Of a stretch of DNA of 64,000 nucleotides, positions 10,819 to 22,768 are shown in pieces. The position numbers and the translations under genes are program-made. Below the pieces are notes generated by a model. The model saw only the letters and a program-made list of their open reading frames with translations. It ran no database searches and had not been told where the DNA came from. This DNA comes from Stromatinia cepivora (taxonomy: Eukaryota > Ascomycota > Leotiomycetes > Helotiales > Sclerotiniaceae): NCBI GenBank assembly GCA_014898415.1, contig RCTD01000020.1, positions 434,001 through 498,000 on the forward strand, written 5' to 3'. The stretch's first letter is position 1. Each line of letters starts with the position of its first letter.

Positions 10819-11668
10819 TTCCCCGGACTTTGGGGTTTAGGTGTTGGATTCGGTCATGGAGGTTTTGGACCGAGGTAACTTGGATTTGGTAGATGAGATA
10901 TGGGTGAGCTGTGATTGGTTGAGTGATCGGGGTTTTTTGGGTGTTGCCGATATGCGAGGTTTGTTTGATGTTATGTTTGGTAAGGGAATGAATGGGATGT
11001 GTTAAGTAAGTTTCTATCAAACGTAGAGTATATCTTCATTTCTTCATAAATTGATATCATGTAATGATTTTTGTCTTCACAGTATTGCCTTCACACGGTT
11101 CTACTACTAGCTAGGTAACTATCACAAAAAAATCAACAAAACAAAACAAAACAAAACAAAACACCAGTACCTACCTAGTATGCATTAACACATCGTCCCA
11201 GGTCATGACCTATAAATGCAAATGCATATGGCTATATCAACCAAAACCCCTGCTATAAAAATGACAATATACACGTACCAATCAATCAAAAGCAAACCTA
11301 TTCAGGCAATATCCTTTTGCTCATGACGTTCATTTACTCCACGTGTTCTCGTGAGATTTTTTCTTGCAGTACACAGTACAGTACAGTACGAGAAACCAGT
11401 GGTAGAAGTATATAAGTAGACGATGAGATATCTCGTATAGATACCTATATATGTATAGAAAGAAGTTTTGTTGGTTTTGTGTTTCAAAAACTGATACACG
11501 GAGATTTCTGTAGAATATCTTTTGCGAAGACTGTTAAGAGCATTCATTCACTTACTTATCTTAACAGTTATTAACGATAGAGGCTGCGTTTAATTTCATC
11601 AGGACCCCGATATTTGGTAACTACAAGTTGTATTTATACATTCTTTTTCGGTTTGCAACGAGTACGAG
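10819..11668. promoter_or_regulatory. divergent intergenic region between cytochrome b5 and ceramidase genes
   Basis: These 850 bp hold both promoters. An (ACAAA)n microsatellite lies at about 11135-11163. No specific factor site is called. Confidence 0.4.
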
Positions 11669-13195
11669 ATGTTTTCTATACTGTCAATACCATATAGAGA
11701 GAAACCTCATCCTCCATACTGGGGTACAATTAACTCACAAACCAAGTATATCTTCAACTATCATTTTCCCATATTCCACATGCTAATACTGAGTAGTTTC
11801 TGCGAAGAGGTATACAATTCCTCTATTTCTGCTGAAATAGCTGCGCGCCAGTATGCTGATGAAAATCAGGATCATATCATCACTACATATATCGCCGAGT
11901 TTATAAATACCCTCACGAATATCACTTACCGTATGTTCCTCCTCCTCATCACCCTTTCCTCCATTCCCACGTGTTAAATCCCGAGACTTTCTTTCTACAA
12001 AAACAGCAAAACAAACGCTAATACCTGCGACAATAATAGTTTACTATGCCTACAAAGGTATCCGCGCCAACTCCAACCGACAAGACGCCATCCTACGAAA
12101 TCTCCCCTATCTAGGACTCGCAGGAGTAGGAATCCTAAGTGCACTATTCCACGCCACAAACAAGTACTGGACACAATGGTGTACGTTGCGCCATCTTCCC
12201 TCAACTCCTCAATCCACTATCCAGGATCTCAAACAACTACTCGTAATTCCTCATACTAACAAATCAAGTCGACGACACCTCCATGTTAATCGCGACATCC
12301 GCCGTCGTCCATCGAGTTTTCACTTATGATAAATCATTCAAATATACCGTCGTTTATGGATCTTCTTTATTTATATTCATGGTTGCGTTTATAGCTTGGC
12401 ATTGTATTACTGATGAAACTTTAATCCATCCTGTTCTTTTCGGTAAGATGACAGACATTCCAACCTCCTTTCCCTTAATCCGCACCAAAATCATGAAACA
12501 AGCAACTAACAAATAATAGGCATCGAAATAGCATTCGTAGGTATCAAAACACGCAGTATCATTGCCCTCCGCGTTGCAGATGAAGTAGTACAGAAACAAG
12601 TCAAAAAATTAGTTGCATATGGTGGTAGTATGCATCCCGTCCCATGATCCATCTTCCCCTCTTCCTGTTGACTAAGAAATCCAGTAATCTTCATAACCGG
12701 CTTCATCCTCTGGAACATCGATAATACAATCTGTCCCTCCCTCACAAGAACCAAACATTCCATCGGCATACCCTGGTCTTTTATCCTAGAATTACATGGT
12801 TGGTGGCATGTTTTAACGGGGATTGGTGCTTATATTTGTAAGAAATTACATCCCTTCATTATGCACTTCACTCTTCACTCTTCACTTTTCATTTTACTAC
12901 GCCAAACCCACTACTTCATTGTTTTACCCCCCCAAAAAAATATAAAGAAATAGAGAATAACAAAAGGAAAAAACAAAAAAATACTAATCCTCAACCAAAA
13001 ATAGTCATAGCATTAGTAGAATATCTCACGTCGGAAGAAGCAGGTCAAGAGCTTGGAAAAAGTTTCGCGTGGCCTGTAGGATTGATTTTGGGGGGTGGGA
13101 AGGTGGAGAAAGGGGTGGTGAATGGATATGTGAATGGACATGCGAATGGATTTGCAGGAGGAAAGCATGCGTATGAGAGGAAGAAGAGTAAATAG
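11669..13195 (+). CDS. alkaline ceramidase, YPC1/YDC1/ACER family (304 aa)
   Basis: Eight exons: 11669-11745, 11797-11809, 11870-11930, 12040-12180, 12269-12442, 12520-12624, 12685-12837, 13005-13195; the total is 915 nt and closes in frame. The protein opens MFSILSIPYREK..YWG, then TNFCEEDHIITTYIAEFINT, the family's N-terminal signature. Next come SALFHATNKYWTQWFDDTSM, with the conserved His, Asp and Ser, and LELHGWWHVLTG, with the two further metal-ligand His of the CREST superfamily; the rest is hydrophobic, giving about seven TM helices in the ER. The enzyme hydrolyses (phyto/dihydro)ceramide to sphingoid base and fatty acid. The second exon is only 13 nt (encoding part of N-F-C-E-E) and intron 1 (51 nt) is open in frame, so automated models may mis-splice it. 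The acceptor of intron 4 is AAG. The C-terminal tail is Gly/Asn/His-rich. Confidence 0.93.
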
Positions 13196-13863
13196 TTGTA
13201 TGATGTGTGGATTATAGGGTGCCGTGGCTGGCTGAAAGATAGGGGTTTATATACTAGGTAGTTGATAGAGTTTATATATACCTCAATATATGAAACTGTA
13301 TGAATTCCAGACGATGGAGAATAAAAATGTGATAGAGTGAGAATTTCCATATCTATATCCTTATTTCAATCTAATGAATACCATACAACATCATGTATAC
13401 ATGCATGTACAATCTCTTTTTCCATCTTCCAATTTGAATTCTTCCATTGCTTTCAAGCTTTATTCTCTTGATTTGTTGTTTATCTGTCTTCTTCATTTAT
13501 TCAATCCATTCAATGTATTCCATCTATAATATCTTCTTCTCAATCTTAACCTCAATCTCAATCTCAACTTCGTATCTCAAATGTACTCTTCCCGTCCGTT
13601 TGTCCGTCATCCAACGTCCGTCCATCCAACATCCCACATCCAACCGAAGAAATCACCACCAAAAAGATCCAAAGAATTATAAAGACAAACAAAATATTGC
13701 ACATATAACCTATACAAACCCCCATACTCCAATGCTCCCACGCTACGCTCAAAAAGCTTCAAAGAAATCCCATATTTTAGTCCAGAAATGATAAATCATA
13801 ATATACCCTCATCTCATCTCTCCTATGTCATTGGTTCATATCTCGTCGGATCATTTGATTATC
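13196..13863. other. convergent 3' flanks, no gene seen
   Basis: Both neighbouring genes end here. The sequence is AT- and pyrimidine-rich with TCAATCTCAATC-like low complexity at about 13540-13570, consistent with 3' UTRs. Confidence 0.5.
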
Positions 13864-16845
13864 CTAACCAAGTTCATCCTCAAAATCTTCATCAACATGG
13901 ATCTGAAAAATGCCTCCTTTAATATAATTGCCAACTGGTTGTGTGCTTGGATATTCGGAAGGTGTATCACTACTATCACTTTCATCTTCGTCATCAGCCA
14001 CTGGCTCTCGCGGGCGTAGACCAGCCATAGTCATTTTGATAGTTGACTGTGAATCTTGGTGCGGAACATCATCAGCCATAACTCCCCATACATCATAAGG
14101 TTGATGGTCTTGGTCAGATGCGCCATCGTTGTCGAATTGCTCAAAGTCGCTTAATGCATCGTCATCAAAGCCTTCATCCATATTGGTATCATTATACGTC
14201 ACGTCCCCATCATCATCTTCCTGCATCGGGGAATCTCTTGTACGAGAGTTCGTGTCGATATAGGGAGCATTACTGTAAGGGGTAGCGTATGCGGATGGAG
14301 TGATCCCTCTCTTGGAGTCTGCGATCTCTTGCATTGTAGAGATCCCCGGACTAGGAGGACCGATACTCCAGGTATCACGTGGACGACTAGGTGATTTTGA
14401 AGTACGACGACGCTTCAAATTGAAAATCTTCTGAATCGGTGATGATTGTGGTTCACGATCACGATCGAAGGAGCCAATCAGGCGTTTACCAATCTGGGAT
14501 GTGCCAAGTGGGGCAATTGCGGACATGGAAGCCGTACGAAGTGGCTTGAATGGATGTCGATCTTGTTTGACAGGATATGATCCTTGCACTCTAGAAACTG
14601 CGGCTGGAGTTGGCGTAGTAGATTCTACAGGTGTGTCGACAGCGGAGGATTCGTCTGATGGACAAGTGGGCTCAATTTCAGCATCCTCGGCCTCTTGGGA
14701 CAGTCGAATACTCAAAGATGTAGAGAATGAGCTATTATCTTGAGCAGGATCGAGACGTTCATCCCACGCCCAACAATTTTCGGCCGCATCAGCCTCTGGC
14801 GTATGGCTTTCTACTGCATCTATATCATGGACTCGAGGTAGCTGACGTAGCTTGCGCCAAGTCCATCTTGATGGGCGGCTGACATAGTGTTGAAGATAAC
14901 TATCCGCTTGCGTGACATAAAGTCTCCGCATACTTTTTGTACGCATCGCTACACTCGAAGAAAGAAATGGCACAGTCCACAATGCAGGAGTCACCATTTC
15001 TGAAGGGTCTAAAAATCGTAAGGTTGACATTTTATGTAACTTCCTCAATGGTATCCAAGCAGCGCGCAGTCCAAGATAGTTCTCCATAGATGTAGGAATC
15101 TGAATTGGAGTATGTCTGGACGATGAATAGATATCCTCAGATAACTTTTTGGGAAGATCTTCAAAGGCTGACATGAGGGCTACTTGCACATCTCGAGCAT
15201 CGGGGCCTTTGATCTGTACCACCTTCACTAAGCCCCTGCTCTTTAACCGTTCATTGATCGTACTGGTAGCACCACAAGCTTTAGGCATAAGAAGAGTACG
15301 GTCGTCAACATTATCCTTCTCCAACATCTTCTCCCAGGATATAGAATAATCTTGGTCGGAAAGGGAGGCTTGCGCAGCAGCCAAAAAGTTTTGTTGAGTC
15401 TGAGTCCAATCTTCGGATGCGCAACTATTGACCCTTGAGCGTTGAGACATTGAGTGATTTGTAGACCAAATTCCCATCATGTCAGGTCCATATGGTAGGA
15501 AAACTACCTCAATCTCCCAAGGTCGAGCCCATGATGGTGGAAGACCGGCTTCTATGCGAGTGAGTCTGTCTGCAAGACTTTCCACGCGAGATACAAGATT
15601 AAAGCGGTCGATTGCATTCGCTACGAGAGCAGAGGATGTCTTGATTGCCTGAGAATCGAATGACTCATTCAGGTTTTTATTGGTACCTATACTGCTCTCG
15701 TCAGCTACAGCATTAGCCTTTTCCAGCTCTTCTACTCTGCTCTCAAGCTCATAGACACGTTCATTATGATTATTAATGTCCACTTGAAGCTCCTCGAAAC
15801 CAGTGTTTGAGAAAGATGCATTCTCAAGAGCATCAATTCTATCCTCATGGTTGCGCTTGGTGTCTGGATAATCTGTAACGATCTCACGAAGTCCAGGAAT
15901 GAGATGGTTGTCGGGTCCAGCGAAATTATCCAGAAGATCCAGAATATCCCCTTGATCATTTAGTGCAGGTCTAATCTGAGAAGCCTGGAAAGAGGGCGAC
16001 CTATTAGAGCGTAAAGGTAAAGTAGCATCTTGAGCTCTGATATTAATATTTGCTAGCGTTTTATCCATAGCTCGTTCGTCCGGAACACCTTGAAATGGCA
16101 AATCTTGGGTTGCTAACAAAGTTGGTGTCGTTGTCAACACCTCCGTAGGGCTTTCAAGAAATGTCCGACCATCAGAGGTTTTATAAGCCTGCATGGGTCG
16201 TCCCTTACCTGCTTGAACAGCTTGTACCTGTGTATTGAGTCGCGGAATGTGACTCAAGGTATTGAGCCCCAAGCCATGAAAAGGCCGTCTAGCCTGACTC
16301 GAGGTCATTGAAGCAGTTTCTGAGGGTAAGAAGCACTGCGAGGGAATAGGCGGGATCTCTTCTGGGTTGGTTTCAGACTGTACAAGTCGGCTCCATTGAA
16401 GTGTTTCCTGGAAGTTCAAGTCCTTACTTCGGCGAGCAACTTCCGGGTTGTCCTTTCTAGGTATGTTCATATTTTGTGGAGTTGATGGTCGAAGGTTCAC
16501 TTGAGCCATACGAGCAATAGAATCCGTATTAAGACCCGAGACATTACTTAAAGCTCGCGATCGCTGGTCCTCTGTCGGTTGGGAAGCTTTACGATCATGA
16601 AAGCAAAGGTGATGCCCGCACGCGCAGACTTCCGCTCTAGGCAAAACTCTATCCTCTAATGTTGCGTTGGCTATAGATTTTTGAGATTGACCCCAGAACT
16701 CATAGCATCCACATTTTGTGCCAAACTTTAACTCCGTGTAATTGCATGCTCCACCCAATTGCCTTCTCCCAATTGTATTATTGAAACCGTTAATTCTATC
16801 TTGATCTGGTGTATTCGGAACGGTCGTAGTGTGAGAGGCAGCCAT
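13864..16845 (-). CDS. 993-aa protein of unknown family with N-terminal Cys/His cluster
   Basis: A single long exon starting at MAASHTTTVPNTPDQDR (16845); an upstream codon at 16875 is TTG and is not used. Near the N-terminus lies CNYTELKFGTKCGCYEFW, followed some 35 residues later by EVCACGHHLCFHD, a Cys/His-rich pattern that could bind one or two zinc ions. Residues about 120-320 are polar and disordered. A coiled-coil heptad run (HNERVYELESRVEELEKA) lies at about 370. A denser, probably folded region at about 430-640 contains WEIEVVFLPYGPDMMGIW and TWRKLRQLPRV. The C-terminal third is Ser/Pro-rich with basic patches (NLKRRRTSKSPSRPRD, a possible nuclear signal) and ends very acidic (DEDFEDELG). 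I do not recognise the family. A nuclear, chromatin- or checkpoint-associated role would be a guess. The absence of introns over 3 kb contrasts with most neighbours. Confidence 0.8.
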   Translation of the reverse strand: MAASHTTTVPNTPDQDRINGFNNTIGRRQLGGACNYTELKFGTKCGCYEFWGQSQKSIANATLEDRVLPRAEVCACGHHLCFHDRKASQPTEDQRSRALSNVSGLNTDSIARMAQVNLRPSTPQNMNIPRKDNPEVARRSKDLNFQETLQWSRLVQSETNPEEIPPIPSQCFLPSETASMTSSQARRPFHGLGLNTLSHIPRLNTQVQAVQAGKGRPMQAYKTSDGRTFLESPTEVLTTTPTLLATQDLPFQGVPDERAMDKTLANINIRAQDATLPLRSNRSPSFQASQIRPALNDQGDILDLLDNFAGPDNHLIPGLREIVTDYPDTKRNHEDRIDALENASFSNTGFEELQVDINNHNERVYELESRVEELEKANAVADESSIGTNKNLNESFDSQAIKTSSALVANAIDRFNLVSRVESLADRLTRIEAGLPPSWARPWEIEVVFLPYGPDMMGIWSTNHSMSQRSRVNSCASEDWTQTQQNFLAAAQASLSDQDYSISWEKMLEKDNVDDRTLLMPKACGATSTINERLKSRGLVKVVQIKGPDARDVQVALMSAFEDLPKKLSEDIYSSSRHTPIQIPTSMENYLGLRAAWIPLRKLHKMSTLRFLDPSEMVTPALWTVPFLSSSVAMRTKSMRRLYVTQADSYLQHYVSRPSRWTWRKLRQLPRVHDIDAVESHTPEADAAENCWAWDERLDPAQDNSSFSTSLSIRLSQEAEDAEIEPTCPSDESSAVDTPVESTTPTPAAVSRVQGSYPVKQDRHPFKPLRTASMSAIAPLGTSQIGKRLIGSFDRDREPQSSPIQKIFNLKRRRTSKSPSRPRDTWSIGPPSPGISTMQEIADSKRGITPSAYATPYSNAPYIDTNSRTRDSPMQEDDDGDVTYNDTNMDEGFDDDALSDFEQFDNDGASDQDHQPYDVWGVMADDVPHQDSQSTIKMTMAGLRPREPVADDEDESDSSDTPSEYPSTQPVGNYIKGGIFQIHVDEDFEDELG

Positions 16846-19800
16846 AGGAAGATAGTTGCCAGAAAGCCCAAACAAGGAGAGGTCGCATCGAGAAAATTGG
16901 AGCGAGGGGCAGTAGGATTGTGACAGGAATTACTTTTCGAGGTGCCAGCCTTTCTAAATTGCAATTGCGATGAACGCGACGAACTCGAAGAGTATTTGAG
17001 CAAAAGGGGGACTCGAGCTTTAAATATAACGAAAAAATATCAAGGCGCGCTGGGGAAAAAAAGGTAAGGCTGTCGACGCGTCGCAATCAATAAATTTCAA
17101 CGCATATCAAGGTTTATCTGTGCCCCGATATTAGTTAGTACCGTATCACCATGGCAATGAGGGAAAGATAAGATAGCACTGACCTGAACTTCGTCGCATG
17201 CTGTGCTGTAAATAAACTGACTGATTCGAAAAGCCAACAAACAGAAAGAAAAGATTGAAAAGTTAAGATATTCGTTGATTGAAATACAGAGGGAAGAAGA
17301 AGAAGAAGAAGAAGAAAAGGCAACAGAAAAATTTGAAGATGGTACGCAAATTTACTAGGTAGGAAGTTTGTTGCATGGATTCAAGTCAGATTTCGCACAT
17401 TCATATGAAGGTAGAAAGGGATAAGGGATAAGGTAACAGCTTTGCGCAATACCGATGTGTGGGGTAAGAAAGGGGAATTGATGAATTAAAAAGCCTAAAT
17501 TTTCATGAACCATGAACCAAAGCTCTCGTTTCTTAAGAGTCATATTTCATCCTTGTACCATCACATCAGTTCAATTAATATCTCAAAAGCCAGTAGAAAA
17601 ATTACTACATTTGTAAAAATCAACAAGCCCGTTTCTACCACACAAAGGTCACTTGTACGCCTTACTTTTCTGCGAAAACTCGGGGCTTGTTCCGCAGCTC
17701 TTCTAATTGGTGGTATTGTATGCCAGGGAGTGCATTCAATTATGTATAGTTTGTTTGCCTCGTCACTGCTTAGAACTCCAGGAGAGGTTCATGCTTGTGG
17801 TTGGTTGGACTTCTATTTATATTCTCGGGAATAGCTTCAATTTGACAACCTTTACGGTGAACGCATTTGTATAGCTATATTCGTACAATTTATTGCCTAA
17901 TTTTGGAGAGGACCTGGATTCATGGATTTCAATTAATTTATGCAAAGAGTTCGAATTTCGGTTTGGTTTCATGTTTCATTGCGATGATTAATGGAGATAT
18001 ATGTGAGCAAGAACACAGTAGATTGGGTGCTAAAATAATGGAATATTTGCATGAGATTTTGTTCTTTAGCCACAGTCATAGCAGCATGTTGCTAGTTGAC
18101 TCGTTGAGGTTGCTTAAAATCAGTTGCCTCCCTCATATCATTATCTTTTGATCCTCCTGGTTAACTCCGTAGCTCCCTGGATCATCTGCCATGATGCCTC
18201 TGATAACTATCCATTCAATACCTCCATTCTTTCCTTAAAGCATTATCTCATCTCATCTCATCACTTAAATCCTAAATAGGAATGTGGAATCGATTTGGAC
18301 AGCGTGTTCATCGGCCGTCCATGCGGGTTTTATCATCTACAATCGCTCGTAGGGTTAGATAATCGCACTCCGAAACGAACGTAATGGCATTCATGCACCA
18401 CTTGATGAGACCTACGGGTTTCAACGGAGGCTTATAGCAAAGTCGCCGGAGAGAACGTCGGCGCTAATATTGAGGCTAAGACATTGGAGGAAGAAACTAC
18501 ATAGACAAGTACCGGATAAATCAACTGATATCTGTGGATAAGCCATGCACTCACAATGGCGTAACTTCACCCCCTTTCAGTCCTCGATTATTGGCATAAA
18601 CTTCATTTTTAACAGCCCACCTCGTGAAGTTTAAGCATTGTGCTTGTGTGCCTGTCCCTGGCTAAATCGTGAGCCGTTCGTTTCTACCAGCTGCTCCCGT
18701 TCAAGTTTGCCTTTCTCTGTTCCTCTTCTCAACCTAACCTTTCGTGTGAAGTAAAGTTCAATCCTGCCACAACATGTCCCGATTGTATAAACAGCTGAGC
18801 TGGATCATGGCCACGACCAAAAAAGCACCAGCTATCCATTCAATAGTTTTGCTGGCCCAAGTACATTAAGAAGAGCTCCTTTGTACAGTAACTATTTGCG
18901 GCTTCAATGATGAAAGCTTGTCGTAGATGCTAAGACTTAGTGAGGGTGCGTAGCCGAAAAGAATTCCTGTCTTTTTTTTTGCCGAAAGTCCTGATGTCAA
19001 TACCACGATGTATCAATTGATCACATTGCAGCTCGAATTTTCATCAGAGACTTCGGGCTGTGAAGATAAAACGATTGACTATCGCTGCTGTCTCCTCTTT
19101 TCCTGTCGACCAGTTCATCAATCGCAGTTTCAGATACCGCCTTTCAAACTTTTCTCCCCAATTTTGACATTCCTTTCACTGAATCCACCGTGCTTCTCGA
19201 TGAAGGCGCCGCTGCTTGGTTCTTGACACGCTTTGCCCTTGCAACCGCACTTTCCTCCCTGAGCAGTACCATCGACAAGCGTGCCGCTACCTGCCTAACC
19301 ATTTTTACTCATGGGTCCGATATCAATGGTGAACAGGAAGTCGCGTATAAGCAAGTGGCACTGAGCTTGAGCTGCAATATTGGGCTGCTTCTATGAACGC
19401 GACTGACTTATGGTGCTTGTTGAAACTCAAACGCAGCTTCGGAGCATTCCCTGTGTTACTCAAAACAACGGTCCCCACTGCAGAGCGAAGGTGAAGGAAA
19501 GGTCTCGAGCGGAGGTCTCGAGACCTGGAAGATCAAGATTTTGAGAAGGTATTGGTGGTAGATCGTTCGTTCATATTCGTTCATATGGTGATCCTTTGGT
19601 GGAAAGTGTCCCAGGAGCTTAAGTCAGCTCAAGAAAGATCGGTATCTTGTCTTTGATTAATTTGGATGAAGGAAGCTGGCCTTCTGAACGGTTGGCTGTT
19701 TCAAGGCCTGCCAGTATTTCCGGCTCAAGTTTAAAGAATCATTATGATTCTGGATGTCGAAAAGGTTTCGTAGATGTTATTGTCATTTGGTGAGTATGTA

Positions 19801-20588
19801 TGATCGGAATATACGAACTTCCCCTCCGAAGATCCTCAGCACTGGCTGGGATAGTCATGAACAATAACAATGTTGGATGCGAGAAAGACGATAGCGGGTT
19901 TGGAAGTATATTGAAATAGAAGATTAAAAAATTAAACAAGGGCGCAAAATGGCACGAGATAACAAATATCATAATGAACGAAATATCGAGATATCGAACC
20001 GTAGCTAGAGCGTCAAATTCGAGCTGGGTATTAAGAGTGAAAACGAGCGATTTGAATGCCTGACCAACGATGGAGCATTGAAAATTGGGACAAGAATGAT
20101 AGGAATAAAAACCAACTCGGTTATCATTCGACTTCCATGCTCTATGTAACCCAAATAATTCTATTAATAATCGAATTGAAATATCGCCGTCGCATTGCAT
20201 TGAGTCGATGCTACATTTGTACACGGACATCACTACGAGGTATAGATTAGGAATGATGTGCAATAGCAATTCAGAAATACCTTCTTTAAAATAGTCACAG
20301 TGTTTCCCGTTCCTGACATGGTGGGCTGAGGCGCATTCTGATAGGTCAATGATCACGGCGGCTAGAAGACATTTGGTACCTGGGCGGCAAACAAGAAGCG
20401 TTGTTGGCCATAGATATGCTGTGGTGGAGTAATGTAAGTCTTATATCACATATTGAAAAGGGTGTGAGACATGTAGAAAAAGATAAGTTGAACCTCCGTT
20501 TCTTCATGGTGTTCGAGTTATCTTTTTGTTTTCTCCAAGAAAACAATCAAACGAAAACAGACGAAATAACTTTTCAGAGTAATAAATT
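16846..20588. other. 3.7 kb intergenic region, no gene supported
   Basis: Open frames are short except one minus-strand frame of about 204 codons (19742-20356) that opens with GTG and has no motif, so I do not call it. Low-complexity elements include a (GAA)n run at about 17292-17317 and a palindromic GGTCTCGAGACC at 19514-19525 with a partial direct copy at 19501. Confidence 0.45.
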
Positions 20589-22185
20589 ATGGTTCGAATG
20601 ATTTTGGGAACGGCAGCGGGTATGTAAGAAATGCTAGGGCTTCGGTTCACCAATGATCTTTTAGAGATCCACTGACACCTTCTGAAAAGTATCGCTAGTT
20701 CTCTCAATGATCAATGCTGCATCAGCAACAGTAGGATTCGTCGCGGATGATATGAGCATTTCATTTGCCCTCAACATACCAGAGAAAAATCCAAACAATG
20801 ATCTATATTTCAGCATATCAGGTCCGAGCAGTTGCTCCTGGATAGTAAGCTCAAATACCTACGCAAGCAAACAAATCAATTCGTCTAATCTGATGAATAC
20901 AGGCTGTTGGCATGGGATCAGATAAGATGAAAGATTCTCTCGTGTTTATGATGTATACCGATTCGACCGGGAAGAATGTAACTCTCAGTCCTCGAATAGC
21001 CACCGGTGAGAATGAACCATCGCATACCAAGGATATCGTGGTTGAATCTCTTGCCGGCACACAAATTTTCAACGATACTTTCACGTGGAATGGGAGATGT
21101 CTGAATTGTACCTCGTGGAAAGGAGGATCCATAGGCTCTACAACAAATACGGAGGCAAGCTTCATATGGGCCAATGGACCATCTGGAAAAATAAATTCCA
21201 ATTCGTTGCATGCCAATATCAAAAGACATGATACGTATGGAGTTTTTGCCATGGATTTGTCGAAAGCGGTGGGTCTTGCAGGTGTACCTGCGGTCCCAAC
21301 TTCGAATTCCAAAGGTACTTCACAGATTTTCGAGAAAGCGGATGGCAACGTCTCGTCAGCTGCCCATGCTGTTCTGATGGTGTTGGTATTTGTTGGACTT
21401 TTGCCATTGGGTATAGTGATTTTGAGGTTTTTGAATTGTCCCAGATGGCATGCTCTCAACCAGACTATATCTCTTGTAATTGCTCTTATAGGCCTTGGAT
21501 TAGGTGCTCAAATGGGCACACTTTACAATCGGGTATGCTTGATTTTCCTTGATTCCAAGGTTCCTTCTCTAATACAAATTACAGACGAAAGGGTTCAAAT
21601 CCGGACATCAGATCTTTGGCCTCATTATTGTTATAGCCATGATCGGACAGTGGATCCTTGGTTTTCTTCACCACCGAATGTACAAGAAAACCTCGACCAC
21701 TACCAAATTCGCCCCTATACACGTCTGGTTAGGTCGTATTGTTATCCCAGCCGGAATCATAAATGGATTCATGTAAGTATCCCCCTACTGTATTTCCATC
21801 ATACGCAACCTAACACAATAACAGTGGCTTCCCTCTTGCTCTAAACTATATATTCGACTGGGCACTTCTAGCCTGCACTCTCCTCATCATAATAATCTTC
21901 GCCCCTCTTCTTTTCTGGGGCTACAAACGTCGCCAAGCGAAGGAGATCGAAGCAATTACGAGAGAGACGGAGGGCTATCAAGCAGAGCCGTGGAGAGCCC
22001 CTCAGGCGCAGTATGATGTCAATCTTAATCATATGAACATGAATATGAATACGAACATGAACCCTAATTACGGAGTACCTCCGCCTTATAATGCAGGTGG
22101 ACAACAAAATATGCAGCAGCAGCAACAAATTCCGGGTCAGTCATCGCATAATTTTCCGGTGCAGCAGGGAATGCAGTTTGTTTAA
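20589..22185 (+). CDS. DOMON plus cytochrome b561 membrane protein (454 aa)
   Basis: Five exons: 20589-20619, 20690-20844, 20903-21532, 21585-21772, 21825-22185; total 1365 nt, frame intact. The first intron splits the signal peptide (MVRMILGTAA / VSLVLSMINAASA). A DOMON/cellobiose-dehydrogenase-cytochrome-like domain follows (about 24-190): SISGPSSCSWIAVGMGSDKM carries the Met typical as a heme ligand in this fold. A cytochrome b561 core comes next (about 235-385), with His in SAAHAVLMVLVF, SGHQIFGLIIVIAM, GFLHHR and HVWLGRIVIPAG, the four-to-five His expected for two hemes across the membrane. The tail is cytosolic and Met/Asn/Gln-rich. The family passes electrons across membranes (ferric reductase or ascorbate-dependent); the acceptor here is unknown. 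The acceptor of intron 1 is AAG, chosen because the alternative TAG gives a stop. Confidence 0.9.
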
Positions 22186-22768
22186 GTAGCGACACAATCT
22201 TACAGAGCTTCTGGATTCTTGGAGGGGACTTCACCACTCAATTAGGGCGAACTCTTTGAGATATTGAGGATGGATATATGTATGATTCGGGTATTTATGC
22301 AAAAGGAACAGGAACTCCTTAGTCACATAAGATCAGGGAATTTAGGATTTGGAATACCGACTGAGGTCACTAGGGCATAAGGGCGGCGTTTGGCGTGCGT
22401 GATTGCGCGGAGGAAAAAATGGACAGAGTCATCATGTACGGCCTGGTTGCCAACATAAGATAAATGGCATTTTCCGGTTATTTTTCGTTCCTATGAATAT
22501 CATTAAGTAATGTACATTCAATGATTCGAAGTTCTACATCATTTGGAAATTTTAAGACTATTTGAGATATCTGATTATGTAGAATGAATTATTTTAAACG
22601 ATGCAATTCACTCCGGACATGTATTATATATAATTTATAATTATCATCATATACCCTGATTATTTATCCCAAAACCTCAACTAACTCCAATTTCATTTTC
22701 TATATCCACCATCGTATATCATCATATCACAAATGTTCATCCTCTACCCACTCCACTTCCATTAAACA
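22186..22768. other. convergent 3' flanks, no gene seen
   Basis: This stretch lies between the ends of the DOMON-b561 gene and the MFS transporter gene. It is AT-rich and no structured element is noticed. Confidence 0.5.

Noticed and set aside
19742..20356. Minus-strand open frame of about 204 codons
   Set aside because: It opens with GTG, has no domain, signal or codon-like bias, and a frame of this length is expected about once by chance in a window this size.
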